The position numbers and the translations under genes are program-made. A DNA stretch of 64,000 nucleotides from Methanospirillum lacunae (GTDB taxonomy: Archaea; Halobacteriota; Methanomicrobia; Methanomicrobiales; Methanospirillaceae), in assembly GCF_046195335.1 (NCBI RefSeq), contig NZ_CP176093.1, one strand, 5' to 3'. The notes beneath the pieces were generated by a model, which worked only from the letters and a program-made list of their open reading frames with translations, did no database searches and was not told the DNA's origin. The stretch's first letter is position 1. Every line of letters starts with the position of its first letter. Positions 26,423 through 35,333 of the stretch are shown here, piece after piece.

Positions 26423-28216
26423 TTATTTCTTGAATTCAACACTTATCCCGTAGTGTTTTTGCAGGAAACGGATAGTTTTTTCTGATTCGACCCATCTTTT
26501 ATCCAGATTATTGATGATATCATCAATATCCTTCACACAGCGATTGACAGGCTCTTCAATCTCCGGAGCATGCATATCAACGAGTGATGCGATAATAGCA
26601 AGAGGATTTCGGATTTTATCATTTAAATATGCCAGTTCAACCAGATTCTTTTCCAGCTGGATGAGAAGGTTTCTTCGCTCCGTCTCTAATGTTTTTTGTT
26701 CGGTTACGTCTATGGCGATACCAATCGTACCTGTGATCTTTTCTTTTGCATCACGAATCGGAGATGCATAGAGCAGGAACGTCCTGTCATGGTAATATCC
26801 TTCTATGGTTGAAACCTCTCCCTGTAATGCTTTTATATGAGCATCCAAAAGGCTAGCATCAATAGATTGAAAGATATCCTTTATGTTATGGCCAATTCCC
26901 GTATTCGGGGAGAGACCCATCTTTGCCAGCACAGCACCAAAGATACTCTTCACGTTCAGGTCGGCATCTGTTGTTATAACAAGACCCGGGATATGATCTA
27001 CAATTATTTTGAGTTTCTTTTCATTCTCAAAGAGGACATGTTCCTGCTCAACGAGTTTTTCATAATTCTGTCTGAGTTCTTCTTCTGTTGAGATTATCTC
27101 CTCATATGCTGCAGCGATATCATCATTCTTCTTTAATAATTCGCGTTCTGCTTTTTTCCTGTCAGTAATATCTGTCAGATATATTCTCGCAGTATGATAC
27201 TGGTTTGTAACATAGATATATTCAATAAAAATCCTATCTTCAATATTTATTTCCCGATAATATGTCGTTTCTATACTATTGTGAATGGCATCCAATATCT
27301 CATTGAGATCATCAGGAATAAACCGGTAAATGTCATCAGTTCCTGTCAGATCCTGAATGACCTTCACTGTTGAGTCATTACACAGCGTAATGGTTCCTGA
27401 TTCATTTATTTCAAATATCGGATTTGGGTTTAATTCAATAAATGAGGCTAGGGATTTTAATTTTTCTTCATATTGCATAAGTTGGGTTACATCGAAAGGA
27501 ATTGATAACATGTAGGGAGAATTATCTATGGAAATTATCCGGGCCGAAAAGAGGATATCTCTCACGGCCTTATCTTTCCTTTTCATTTTTACAGGTACCA
27601 GGTAGCATGAACCTTCACGTTTTAACAGGTTCATTATCTTGATCCTTTGATTTATATCGACCCAGAAGTCCAGGTCAATCGCACTTTTTCCGATTACTTC
27701 TTCGCGGGTATATCCCCACCATTTGTTGAAGTGTGCATTTACTTCGTAAAATGTACCTGTTGTGAGGTCTGATATTGCAATACCTTCAGGAATCAGATCA
27801 AATATGGTCTTAAATAACCGTTCTGATTGTTCAGAGCGGTCAATGGTTGAAACGAGTTCTGAAATGCCCTTACATATCCAAATTCTTCCAATGCACTCGT
27901 GATTTGTATTTGTTATCGGCCTGGAATCAAGGTTAACAACATGTCCATCAGGAAACCTGAGATCCATCGACCCGGTCCAGGAGGGTTCTGATCTGATTCT
28001 TGTCAAGGTACTCAGGAGAGGTTCTGTTTCAACACGACTTTCAGAAAGAGATTGGATAAATTCATTAAAATGTGGACACGTCCAATCTACAGAAATATTG
28101 AAGTATTGTTTCCATGCCTTGTTGCATGAGAGGACAGAGAGGTTGTTATCAGTGATTAGCACCCCCTCGGTGAATGATTCATAACCGAAAATGAAAATAT
28201 CATTCTGTTCTGACAT
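26423..28216 (-). CDS. Multi-PAS sensor protein with histidine-less kinase-like C-terminus
   Basis: The protein has about four PAS/PAC segments, for example around GVLITDNNLSVLSCN, FDLIPEGIAISDL, IELNPNPIFEINE and VDHIPGLVITTDADL, and a coiled coil near 370-400. No membrane helix is visible, so it is probably cytosolic. It ends with YLNDKIRNPLAIIASLVD followed by WVESEKTIRFLQKHYG, the same module as in the gene at 12031: HisKA-like but with Asp in place of His and no HATPase. It therefore likely signals by protein contact, not by autophosphorylation. It is monocistronic. Confidence 0.85.
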   Translation of the reverse strand: MSEQNDIFIFGYESFTEGVLITDNNLSVLSCNKAWKQYFNISVDWTCPHFNEFIQSLSESRVETEPLLSTLTRIRSEPSWTGSMDLRFPDGHVVNLDSRPITNTNHECIGRIWICKGISELVSTIDRSEQSERLFKTIFDLIPEGIAISDLTTGTFYEVNAHFNKWWGYTREEVIGKSAIDLDFWVDINQRIKIMNLLKREGSCYLVPVKMKRKDKAVRDILFSARIISIDNSPYMLSIPFDVTQLMQYEEKLKSLASFIELNPNPIFEINESGTITLCNDSTVKVIQDLTGTDDIYRFIPDDLNEILDAIHNSIETTYYREINIEDRIFIEYIYVTNQYHTARIYLTDITDRKKAERELLKKNDDIAAAYEEIISTEEELRQNYEKLVEQEHVLFENEKKLKIIVDHIPGLVITTDADLNVKSIFGAVLAKMGLSPNTGIGHNIKDIFQSIDASLLDAHIKALQGEVSTIEGYYHDRTFLLYASPIRDAKEKITGTIGIAIDVTEQKTLETERRNLLIQLEKNLVELAYLNDKIRNPLAIIASLVDMHAPEIEEPVNRCVKDIDDIINNLDKRWVESEKTIRFLQKHYGISVEFKK

Positions 28217-28675
28217 AATTACCTGAATTCACTGAATATGTAGACATATGCCCACACAGGTATTAGAATATTAGCTCAAAATAATCATCTGTTACTGGAT
28301 TATGAAGATATTTAGTATTAAATAAAAGAGAGGGACACCTGACTGAATTGAATATCCGGTACCACTGAATTGATGAAAATATGAGTAGTCGGGGATTTTA
28401 AACAGGTTATGAGTCCTGGTCACTGAGAATATTGGTCTTGGATCAGCATTACGATGATCTAGGGTCCACTCGGTACTATCTCCTGTTAATTATTGGCTAC
28501 ATGATGTTTCTGATGATATGTATTGATGGGATTCCTCGATACTTCTCACAAACAAAAACTCAGATCGAAATTCTAATCAGTGTCAGAGATTGAAGGTGGA
28601 TTATACCACTGATCCTGTTCTAATAGGGCATTTTCCTGTGTGCTCACATGAGCGGATATCCCAATATCTTAAATT
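28217..28675. other. Divergent intergenic region
   Basis: This region separates a sensor gene and a permease gene that are transcribed away from each other, so it must hold both promoters. TATTAAATAAAAG near 28315-28327 is a TATA-like stretch. I see no gene, strong repeat or RNA. Confidence 0.4.
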
Positions 28676-30001
28676 ATGTCCAATGCCGTGATATCGTATA
28701 TTGATACAATTTTTGGTATTGCTGCCAAAGGGAGCAATATCAGGACCGAGATACTGGCTGGTCTGACAACCTATCTCTCAATGTGTTATATCATTGTAGT
28801 AAATCCGACCATTCTTGTAGTGGCCGGTGTCCCTTTTGAGGATGCATTCTGGGCAACTATTATTTCAGCATGTGCCGGTACCCTTATTATTGGGCTATAT
28901 GCCAATCGTCCGTATGTCATAGCTCCCATTGTGAGTCAGAGCACCCTCGTTTCCTATGTTCTCTGTGGGGTTCTCCATTACCCATGGCAGAGTGTCCTTG
29001 GAGCGAGTCTTATTGCCGGGTTCCTCTTCTCTCTCTTCGTCATTTCTGGTTATTGGGAGATTTTTATCCTGAGTATTCCAGGTACCATCAGTCGTTCCTG
29101 TACACGAGGCATCGGGTTCTTTATCGCTTTTCTTGGATCATCCAATTCCGGAATCATTCTTGTTGGAGTTATGACGGTTTCGTCCCCATATCTTCGTGAT
29201 ATTCAGCCATATAATCTCTTTGTGCTGTTAGCCGGGATTACTGTGATTGGGTGTATGATGATCAGAAAGAGAAACGGAGCTCTTATCTGTGGTATCCTTA
29301 CCTGTGCCATACTCTCTTATGCCCTTGGAATAGAAGACCTGCCAACTGCAATATTTGCGGCTCCTCCGGCATTTCCTGGTTTTCAATTTCATCCTGATAT
29401 TGAAGCTGCCCTTACCCCCACAATGGTACCGGTTGTAGCAGTGCTCTTCCTGTTCACGTTGTTTGACTCGATTGCATCAATCCTCGGCCTGTCAAGCCTG
29501 ATTCATCGTGATGGATATCCTGAGAAAAGTACGGAACTTCGCAAGTCATTTCTCACCACTGGCATCTCAATGATGATCTCTTCTCTTGTCGGATGTTCCA
29601 CTTCAGCGATATTTATTGAATCTGTTGCCGGTGTTCAGGAAGGAGGAAAAACCGGACTTGTGGCCGTGGTCGCAGCCGTACTTATCGCAGCCTCCCTTTT
29701 CTGTCTCCCTCTTGTGACTGCATTCCCAAATGTTGCTACCTCTGCCGTTCTGCTTGTGATCGGACTTCTTATGCTCGCACAATTCAGAATATTGTCTTTA
29801 TCCAGCCGCGAAGAGATGCTGACAGCATTTGTTCTGATGGTCACCATGAGCATCACTCAGAATATCGGCCTCGGTCTGAGCATAGGGATTATCGTTTACC
29901 CGGTATTCATGCTTGCAGCTGGAAAACTGGCAGAGATTCCAAAAGCATTCTGGGCTCTCGTTGTATTTGCTGCGATATTTCTCATGATTTTTCCATACTG
30001 A
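28676..30001 (+). CDS. NCS2-type purine permease (AzgA-like)
   Basis: About 12-14 hydrophobic helices in 441 residues, beginning with the family's TEILAGLTTYLSMCYIIVVNP and later FDSIASILGLSS and GCSTSAIFIESVAGV, which match the AzgA branch of NCS2 transporters (proton-coupled uptake of adenine, guanine or hypoxanthine). Substrate choice is inferred from the family. It is a single gene between sensor genes, with no purine-salvage enzyme nearby. Confidence 0.88.
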   Translation: MSNAVISYIDTIFGIAAKGSNIRTEILAGLTTYLSMCYIIVVNPTILVVAGVPFEDAFWATIISACAGTLIIGLYANRPYVIAPIVSQSTLVSYVLCGVLHYPWQSVLGASLIAGFLFSLFVISGYWEIFILSIPGTISRSCTRGIGFFIAFLGSSNSGIILVGVMTVSSPYLRDIQPYNLFVLLAGITVIGCMMIRKRNGALICGILTCAILSYALGIEDLPTAIFAAPPAFPGFQFHPDIEAALTPTMVPVVAVLFLFTLFDSIASILGLSSLIHRDGYPEKSTELRKSFLTTGISMMISSLVGCSTSAIFIESVAGVQEGGKTGLVAVVAAVLIAASLFCLPLVTAFPNVATSAVLLVIGLLMLAQFRILSLSSREEMLTAFVLMVTMSITQNIGLGLSIGIIVYPVFMLAAGKLAEIPKAFWALVVFAAIFLMIFPY

Positions 30002-30750
30002 AGAGATACTCAATATGAGAACTGCGTTTATGATGGTGGTGTTCGGTAGGGTGGCTGATGTTATCTCGTGTCAGTAAAAAAAATCCGAATGTTCAGTCTG
30101 TGCAGCATGAAAAATCCAGGAACTGAAGTTGTCACATTTTTGTTTCCTGTCCTGAAATGCGGAGCAAAGCCTGTCGGTCTATTATTATCGGAAAGTGAGT
30201 TCTCAAAAAAATAAATCGGCGCGATTTTTGAATTAGTGAATAATCTCTCCTGTAAAAGGAGTCGAAGTTATGAACACTGAAATCTCTCGTTTCAGTTTTT
30301 GTCAAAAAAAGCCCGATTTATAAAGAATGCCTGCATTAATGCTGGATACATTTTAGAATCTGATAAAAAGTTAAGAACTGATGTCATAAGAGACCGAGTA
30401 AGAACGATGCGTAAACTTGTGAAGCGATAAAACCCATGTATCTGGAGAAAATGAAAAAACTGCAGGTTTTAAAAATCCTTTGATTATCACCCATCTCTTC
30501 AGCAACCCAATAGTACTGTTATTTTTCGATTGATTATTCAATTTAGGGGTAAAGCCAGTTACATAATGCGCATTCAACTGATCTGACATAAAAATCCAAA
30601 ATATATGTTTTTTCTCTCTTCTTCGTCAACATGGAGTTGGATACATTTCAATAAACTCCCCTATGGGAAAAATCATTTTACTCATATATTGGATTTACCT
30701 GGAGAATAATTTCATAAAATTAATTAATCCTCATCCTAACCGTATTATGG
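30002..30750. other. Long intergenic region (about 750 bases)
   Basis: No convincing gene is present. A 72-codon minus-strand frame (30371-30589) has no recognisable motif and I do not call it. The clearest structure is a hairpin at 30276-30296 followed by Ts, listed separately. TATA-like AT stretches occur near 30710-30725, ahead of the next gene. Confidence 0.45.
30276..30300 (+). terminator. Perfect 7-bp hairpin followed by T run
   Basis: ACTGAAA-TCTCTCG-TTTCAGT and then a run of Ts. It resembles a terminator or the end of a small RNA, 275 bases after the permease gene, which is far for that gene's own terminator. Confidence 0.4.
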
Positions 30751-32400
30751 ATGACACTACCCTGGTTTCTTGTTCTATTAAATCTGGGATGTGGAGTGTT
30801 CTTTTTCTATGTAACCTTGTTTGCATATAAAAAGAAAGATAACGGCGGTTATTCTGTACTATGGGTTACATTCTTCCTATATTCTCTTATATGCCTCACA
30901 ATTGGCATTGATAACATTAGTTATGTGTTCCCGACACTCTGGAAACAATCAGCCCCTTTTTTAATGATTAATACGACCTGTTATTTTTTGCTTCCAATAA
31001 CCTGGTTCCTGTTTTGTATGAATTATTTAGGGAAGCAAGAATTTCTAACAATAAACGTTCTCGCTTTGTTACTGTTCACCCCATTGTTTTTAAGGTTTTT
31101 CAGAATTATTTCCTTTATAGATCCTTCCCTTGGATATTCTTACGATCAGTTTCTGACTGATTTTAATTATATCTATGATATTATGAGGTACGGGTACCTC
31201 TATGGCCTCCCTATTATCGGAGAGGCATATTTGCTGAAACGATTTCTATCTGTATCAAATATCTTTAAGGCACAGATCATTTTTCTCGTTGCTGGTTCAA
31301 GCATAGTCTTGATTACTGAACTAATTGTTGATAGCAATATATTCCCATGGTTTGAACCTCTTGGTCTTGATATTATTATTTCAGGATTTCTCATTTCATA
31401 TGGAATTCTTAGGTATGATATTCTTCAGTATTCTCCAATTTTCAGGGAGAACTTTTTTGACATTCTGAACTCAGGGCTGATTGTTCTCAATAAAAATTTA
31501 AAAATAATTGATGTAAATCCCATTGCAGAGAAATTAATGAATGTCCCACTCGATGAATCGTTTGGCAGACATCCTTCAGAAATTCCATCGCTAAACCCTA
31601 AACTGCAAAATATCCTTGAGTCACCTGAAAAAATATCTGATCAGATCCTCACCCTTTCAGGTGATGGCATACGAGGGTACAGTGTATCGGCAAAATGGAT
31701 AAAGAATAAAATAGGGACAGAAGGTGCCTATCTGGTTGTTCTCACTGATATTACAAATACCATCAATCTTGAAAAGCAGGTCCACGATGCACATATTCAA
31801 TTAATAAAAGAAAAAGAGAAACGACAACAAAATCAAAGATACAAGGAATTTTTCCTCTCAAACAGGGATCCAATACTGATTATATCAAATAATACTATCA
31901 TCGAATGCAATCCTGTTGCACTGGAGGTATTTAGTGAATTCTGCGATAGAATTATTGGGATGGATCCAACACTCCTTTCTGCAAATAACCAGAGAAATAT
32001 TGATGATATCACGGAAAAATTCAGATATTACTTAACTCTTGCCGAAAATGACAATCAGGTTGATTTTTCCTGGGTATTTCAATCTGGAAATAGAATAATA
32101 GATGCTCAGGTTAGATTGAGCCATATTGAATATGATAATCAGGTTATGATAGAAATGAGTATCAGAGAAAACTCTGACATCTTTTTGCAATTACAAAATG
32201 AATCTGAAAAAAACCGATATCTCATGAGTATTCTCACAGAAGAAGCACATCTTTGGAATGAAATATCAAAAGTTGTGCATTCTGATTCAGACCTGATCAA
32301 TCTTACCCTTGAGGGTTTGGATCCAATAATATCAAAAGCAACCAGAAATTTAGATCAGGCAAGCAGGTACTGCCTGAGCGATAAGGTGGATGAACAATAA
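30751..32400 (+). CDS. 7TM-PAS membrane receptor lacking a kinase domain
   Basis: Residues 1-220 form seven hydrophobic helices that match the N-terminal 7TM sensor region of histidine kinases (HisKA_7TM), including the characteristic end ISYGILRYDILQYSPI. Two PAS segments follow (about 230-340 and 365-480). The final 60 residues are helical without a phospho-acceptor histidine or ATPase motifs, so it cannot be a kinase by itself. It converges with a HTH-PAS regulator gene, 18 bases between stops, which may be a functional partner. Confidence 0.8.
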   Translation: MTLPWFLVLLNLGCGVFFFYVTLFAYKKKDNGGYSVLWVTFFLYSLICLTIGIDNISYVFPTLWKQSAPFLMINTTCYFLLPITWFLFCMNYLGKQEFLTINVLALLLFTPLFLRFFRIISFIDPSLGYSYDQFLTDFNYIYDIMRYGYLYGLPIIGEAYLLKRFLSVSNIFKAQIIFLVAGSSIVLITELIVDSNIFPWFEPLGLDIIISGFLISYGILRYDILQYSPIFRENFFDILNSGLIVLNKNLKIIDVNPIAEKLMNVPLDESFGRHPSEIPSLNPKLQNILESPEKISDQILTLSGDGIRGYSVSAKWIKNKIGTEGAYLVVLTDITNTINLEKQVHDAHIQLIKEKEKRQQNQRYKEFFLSNRDPILIISNNTIIECNPVALEVFSEFCDRIIGMDPTLLSANNQRNIDDITEKFRYYLTLAENDNQVDFSWVFQSGNRIIDAQVRLSHIEYDNQVMIEMSIRENSDIFLQLQNESEKNRYLMSILTEEAHLWNEISKVVHSDSDLINLTLEGLDPIISKATRNLDQASRYCLSDKVDEQ

Positions 32401-32418
32401 ATCAAGACCTGATTTCTG

Positions 32419-33993
32419 TTATAACCCTCGATCTTTCAGATACTGAATGAGTGATCCAGGCAGTGATTCGGCAACAAAAATAAAGAAATCCTGTATAGAT
32501 GCACTTCTGTTTTTAACGAGGTGCCATATAAGTGGGACGGCGTGACTGGTATCCTGGATACCAAGTTCGTGATTATTAATGTCAGACAAATCTCCCTCAT
32601 TCTCAATGAGCTTCATCATGGCTTCTGATATTTCATGGTTAAAAATATCCTGTATTGATGGATTTGACATGAGAGCCATCCGGTATGATTTAAAAATTTC
32701 TTCACCAGTCTGATTTAGATCAATAATCGTCCCACACCTGTTCGTTATCATAACTGGAATCTTTTGCATATCCATTACCATAAAAAGAATATTTTTCATG
32801 TGGTTTTCATTCATGGTATGGATTTTCTCTTCTTTTGTCTTCTGAGAGAGTAAATTGTATATTTCCTTGTAATGTGATTGATAATTGTTTATATTCTCCT
32901 GTAACGCTCTGTTTTTTTCTTCAAACAAACCAGCTGCAAAAAACAGATGCGAGATTAAATGAAGCAACTTTGAAAAAACTTCTGGTTGAATATTCTCAGT
33001 TTTTACTCCTATTACAAAAATTTCCGCTAATTTTTCATTTTGTAACAATCCAATAAGGAAGACCGAGTAAAATTGGAAAATGTCTCGTATATTTTCCAGT
33101 TCCTGTTGATTCAAAACATTTTCCAGGAAAACAGAAATATCTTCAAAAAGGTATGGTTTACCGGTTTTGTACCGCATGAGGGTGAGCGGAGGTATCTGAA
33201 AGGGTGTTTTCTGGAGAAAATCAATGAGATAGTGTACCCTCTGGAGCCTTGAATGTGGTAATAATATCTTTGTTATGTGTCCGGATAGTTCAGATTCATC
33301 AATCCTGATGGTACATACAATATTTTCAGGGTAGGTATTGTGGATTATTTCTGCTATAAGCGAAGATATTTCTTCAGGAGGTTTCTGGACAATCTTTGTA
33401 AGATTGTCAAGCATGCTCTCCAAAGTCTTGCAGAGGGTATTTATGTTCTGATCTGTTTTAACTTCTCCATGATGAGCCTGGATTACTATAAGAATGCCTC
33501 TCATCTCTCCATTAAAACTAATTTGTAAACAAGAATACCGTTCGTATCCGTTTTTTGTATCGTATATTTTCTTTTCTCCTTCAATTTGTGAATTCATTAT
33601 TTGAAGGAGATCTTCCTGTCTGAAAGGAAGAGTCAGGTTGTCTGTAATTTCAAAGTAGTTATTTCCTAATATTTTCGTAAGTTCAACTCGGTTTTTTTCC
33701 AGGAATGCTTCACTGGCTTCAATAATACGAAACTCGTTGTCCAGAATGAGCCAGGGGTCAGTAAGCACTTCCAGAAGAGGATGGATTGATGATCTTACCT
33801 TGAGTGAATATATTTTCGATGAACCCTTCTGGGTACAGGTAATGATTCCATCATTGTGAAGATCCTGTGAGATCTGAGCAACTTTATTTCGGTGAATGCA
33901 ACTCTTTCTTGATATCTCTGATATGGACAATCCCTGGAGATTGTTTTTAAATACAGACATAATAAGCACAATCTCTTCATCTGATATTTTCAT
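32419..33993 (-). CDS. Winged-helix regulator with PAS/GAF-like sensory domains
   Basis: An N-terminal winged helix (residues 1-68: LSISEISRKSCIHRNKVAQISQ, wing GSSKIYSL) of MarR/TrmB-like type is followed by a PAS domain (about 70-175), a GAF-like middle region (about 190-340), a coiled coil and a second PAS domain (about 395-520). It is a one-component transcription regulator sensing an unknown cytosolic cue. The start is well supported by GGAGA upstream of the ATG. It is divergent from the exported-protein operon at 34575, across 580 bases carrying repeated TGTTGCA elements that may be its operators. Confidence 0.8.
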   Translation of the reverse strand: MKISDEEIVLIMSVFKNNLQGLSISEISRKSCIHRNKVAQISQDLHNDGIITCTQKGSSKIYSLKVRSSIHPLLEVLTDPWLILDNEFRIIEASEAFLEKNRVELTKILGNNYFEITDNLTLPFRQEDLLQIMNSQIEGEKKIYDTKNGYERYSCLQISFNGEMRGILIVIQAHHGEVKTDQNINTLCKTLESMLDNLTKIVQKPPEEISSLIAEIIHNTYPENIVCTIRIDESELSGHITKILLPHSRLQRVHYLIDFLQKTPFQIPPLTLMRYKTGKPYLFEDISVFLENVLNQQELENIRDIFQFYSVFLIGLLQNEKLAEIFVIGVKTENIQPEVFSKLLHLISHLFFAAGLFEEKNRALQENINNYQSHYKEIYNLLSQKTKEEKIHTMNENHMKNILFMVMDMQKIPVMITNRCGTIIDLNQTGEEIFKSYRMALMSNPSIQDIFNHEISEAMMKLIENEGDLSDINNHELGIQDTSHAVPLIWHLVKNRSASIQDFFIFVAESLPGSLIQYLKDRGL

Positions 33994-34130
33994 TTCATTC
34001 TCCGGATGTCAGATTTATGATTTGTCGAAAGAATGTATCCTAAACAGATATTCCACACCTGTTTCTATCGGCGGTTTTAGTTTTCACCCATAAACAGATC
34101 GTGTTTTAATCATCAACTGGCTATTACCAT

Positions 34131-34570
34131 GTGAAAATGCAACATCATCTGCACAATGTAGGGAATACTAAAAATTTGGCCGTCCCATTTTTATTTTATC
34201 AGGCACATATTCTTGCAGATCCAGGTGTGTTGCATTTTTCACCTCGTTATGATAATTAATTCAAATTTGGATGCTAGTTTCAATTCTACTTTGATTATCA
34301 ACCAGAATATTATCTGAAATAATAATGCATCACCTAATGGTTAATTTATGAATAAATCATCATTTCGATTTTATTTTTCTAAGAATCTAAAGTAAATTAA
34401 TAAAAAGGCTTATTTTATCGTATGTGTTGCACTTTAAAACTTTTTTTTTAATTTGGAATATTTAATGTTTTATTTAATTTTTAAAATTTTTAATAATTAA
34501 GATATTTGGTTTTTATAACTGGTCTTTTGCCATCCGGGTAATTTCTCATTCTTTTTTTTGTTGCACTCAT
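34131..34570. promoter_or_regulatory. Four TGTTGCA-type elements, two as an inverted pair
   Basis: GTGAAAATGCAACA (34131-34144) and its near-exact inverse TGTTGCATTTTTCAC (34228-34242) form a spaced dyad. TGTTGCACTTT recurs at 34424-34434 and TGTTGCACT at 34559-34567, just before the start of the next gene. The 33994-34574 interval otherwise holds very AT-rich DNA and no gene. The elements lie between a HTH-PAS regulator and a divergent surface-protein operon, so they are candidate operators. Confidence 0.45.
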
Positions 34571-34574
34571 AAAG

Positions 34575-35333
34575 ATGGTTTTTCACATGAATGGAAAGAT
34601 TAGTTCGATCAGATGGGTGTTCATTCTTTTACTGACTACAATAATGATATCCACCGGAGTTGCAGATCCCGGGGGTGATTTTTATGCAGCTGGTGATTAT
34701 CCTGCATCTATTGCATGGTATGAGCAGGCTCTTCGTGGGTCGACAGGACCAGACCAGGTGCCTATTCTCAACAATATTGGAACCGGCTATATGGCTCTTC
34801 ACCAGCAGGAAAAAGCTTTCAATTATTACTCACGTGCTGTGGAAATTGATCCTACATATGGCCGTGGGTGGATAAATCTGGGGGTCACTCAGGAAAAACT
34901 AGGCAGACCTGATGATGCACTCCAGAGTTATGACCGTGTTTCAGCTGTAAACCCAGAAATTTTTGCAGAAGCAATGGTTAAAAAGGGGACTCTTCTATCC
35001 TCTCGGGGAAAGTTAACAGATGCTCTTTTCGCATTTCGCCAGGGTGAAGCAGGAGCAAGAGGACAGGTTCTTGTCGACCTCTATACGGGCATTGGGGCCA
35101 TAGAGTTCATGCAAAAGAATTTAGACGCCGCTGAAACGAATTTTCAAAAAGCAATAGATGAAGATCAACAGGGAGCTGCTCTTGCATGGACAAACCTTGG
35201 TGTGCTCAAAATTTCCAAGGGAGAGTATACTGATGCAAAGCATGCTTTTGAGACTGCTATTCTTCATGATAAGGCTGGGAAAACAAATGCTGTAGTTTAT
35301 CTGAAAAAAATTCAGGCAATGGGGGTGGCATAA
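34575..35333 (+). CDS. Exported TPR-repeat protein
   Basis: A signal peptide (about residues 1-28) is followed by tetratricopeptide repeats (ILNNIGTGYMALHQQEKAF, GWINLGVTQEKLGRPDDAL, AWTNLGVLKISKGEYTDA). It is the first gene of a three-gene operon and overlaps the next gene by one base (TAATG), so it probably assists assembly or anchoring of the beta-helix protein. An ATG 12 bases downstream is an equally good start. Confidence 0.82.
   Translation: MVFHMNGKISSIRWVFILLLTTIMISTGVADPGGDFYAAGDYPASIAWYEQALRGSTGPDQVPILNNIGTGYMALHQQEKAFNYYSRAVEIDPTYGRGWINLGVTQEKLGRPDDALQSYDRVSAVNPEIFAEAMVKKGTLLSSRGKLTDALFAFRQGEAGARGQVLVDLYTGIGAIEFMQKNLDAAETNFQKAIDEDQQGAALAWTNLGVLKISKGEYTDAKHAFETAILHDKAGKTNAVVYLKKIQAMGVA

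Noticed and set aside
30371..30589. 72-codon minus-strand frame in the long intergenic region
   Set aside because: No recognisable domain and no upstream signals; a transposase remnant was considered, but nothing matches.
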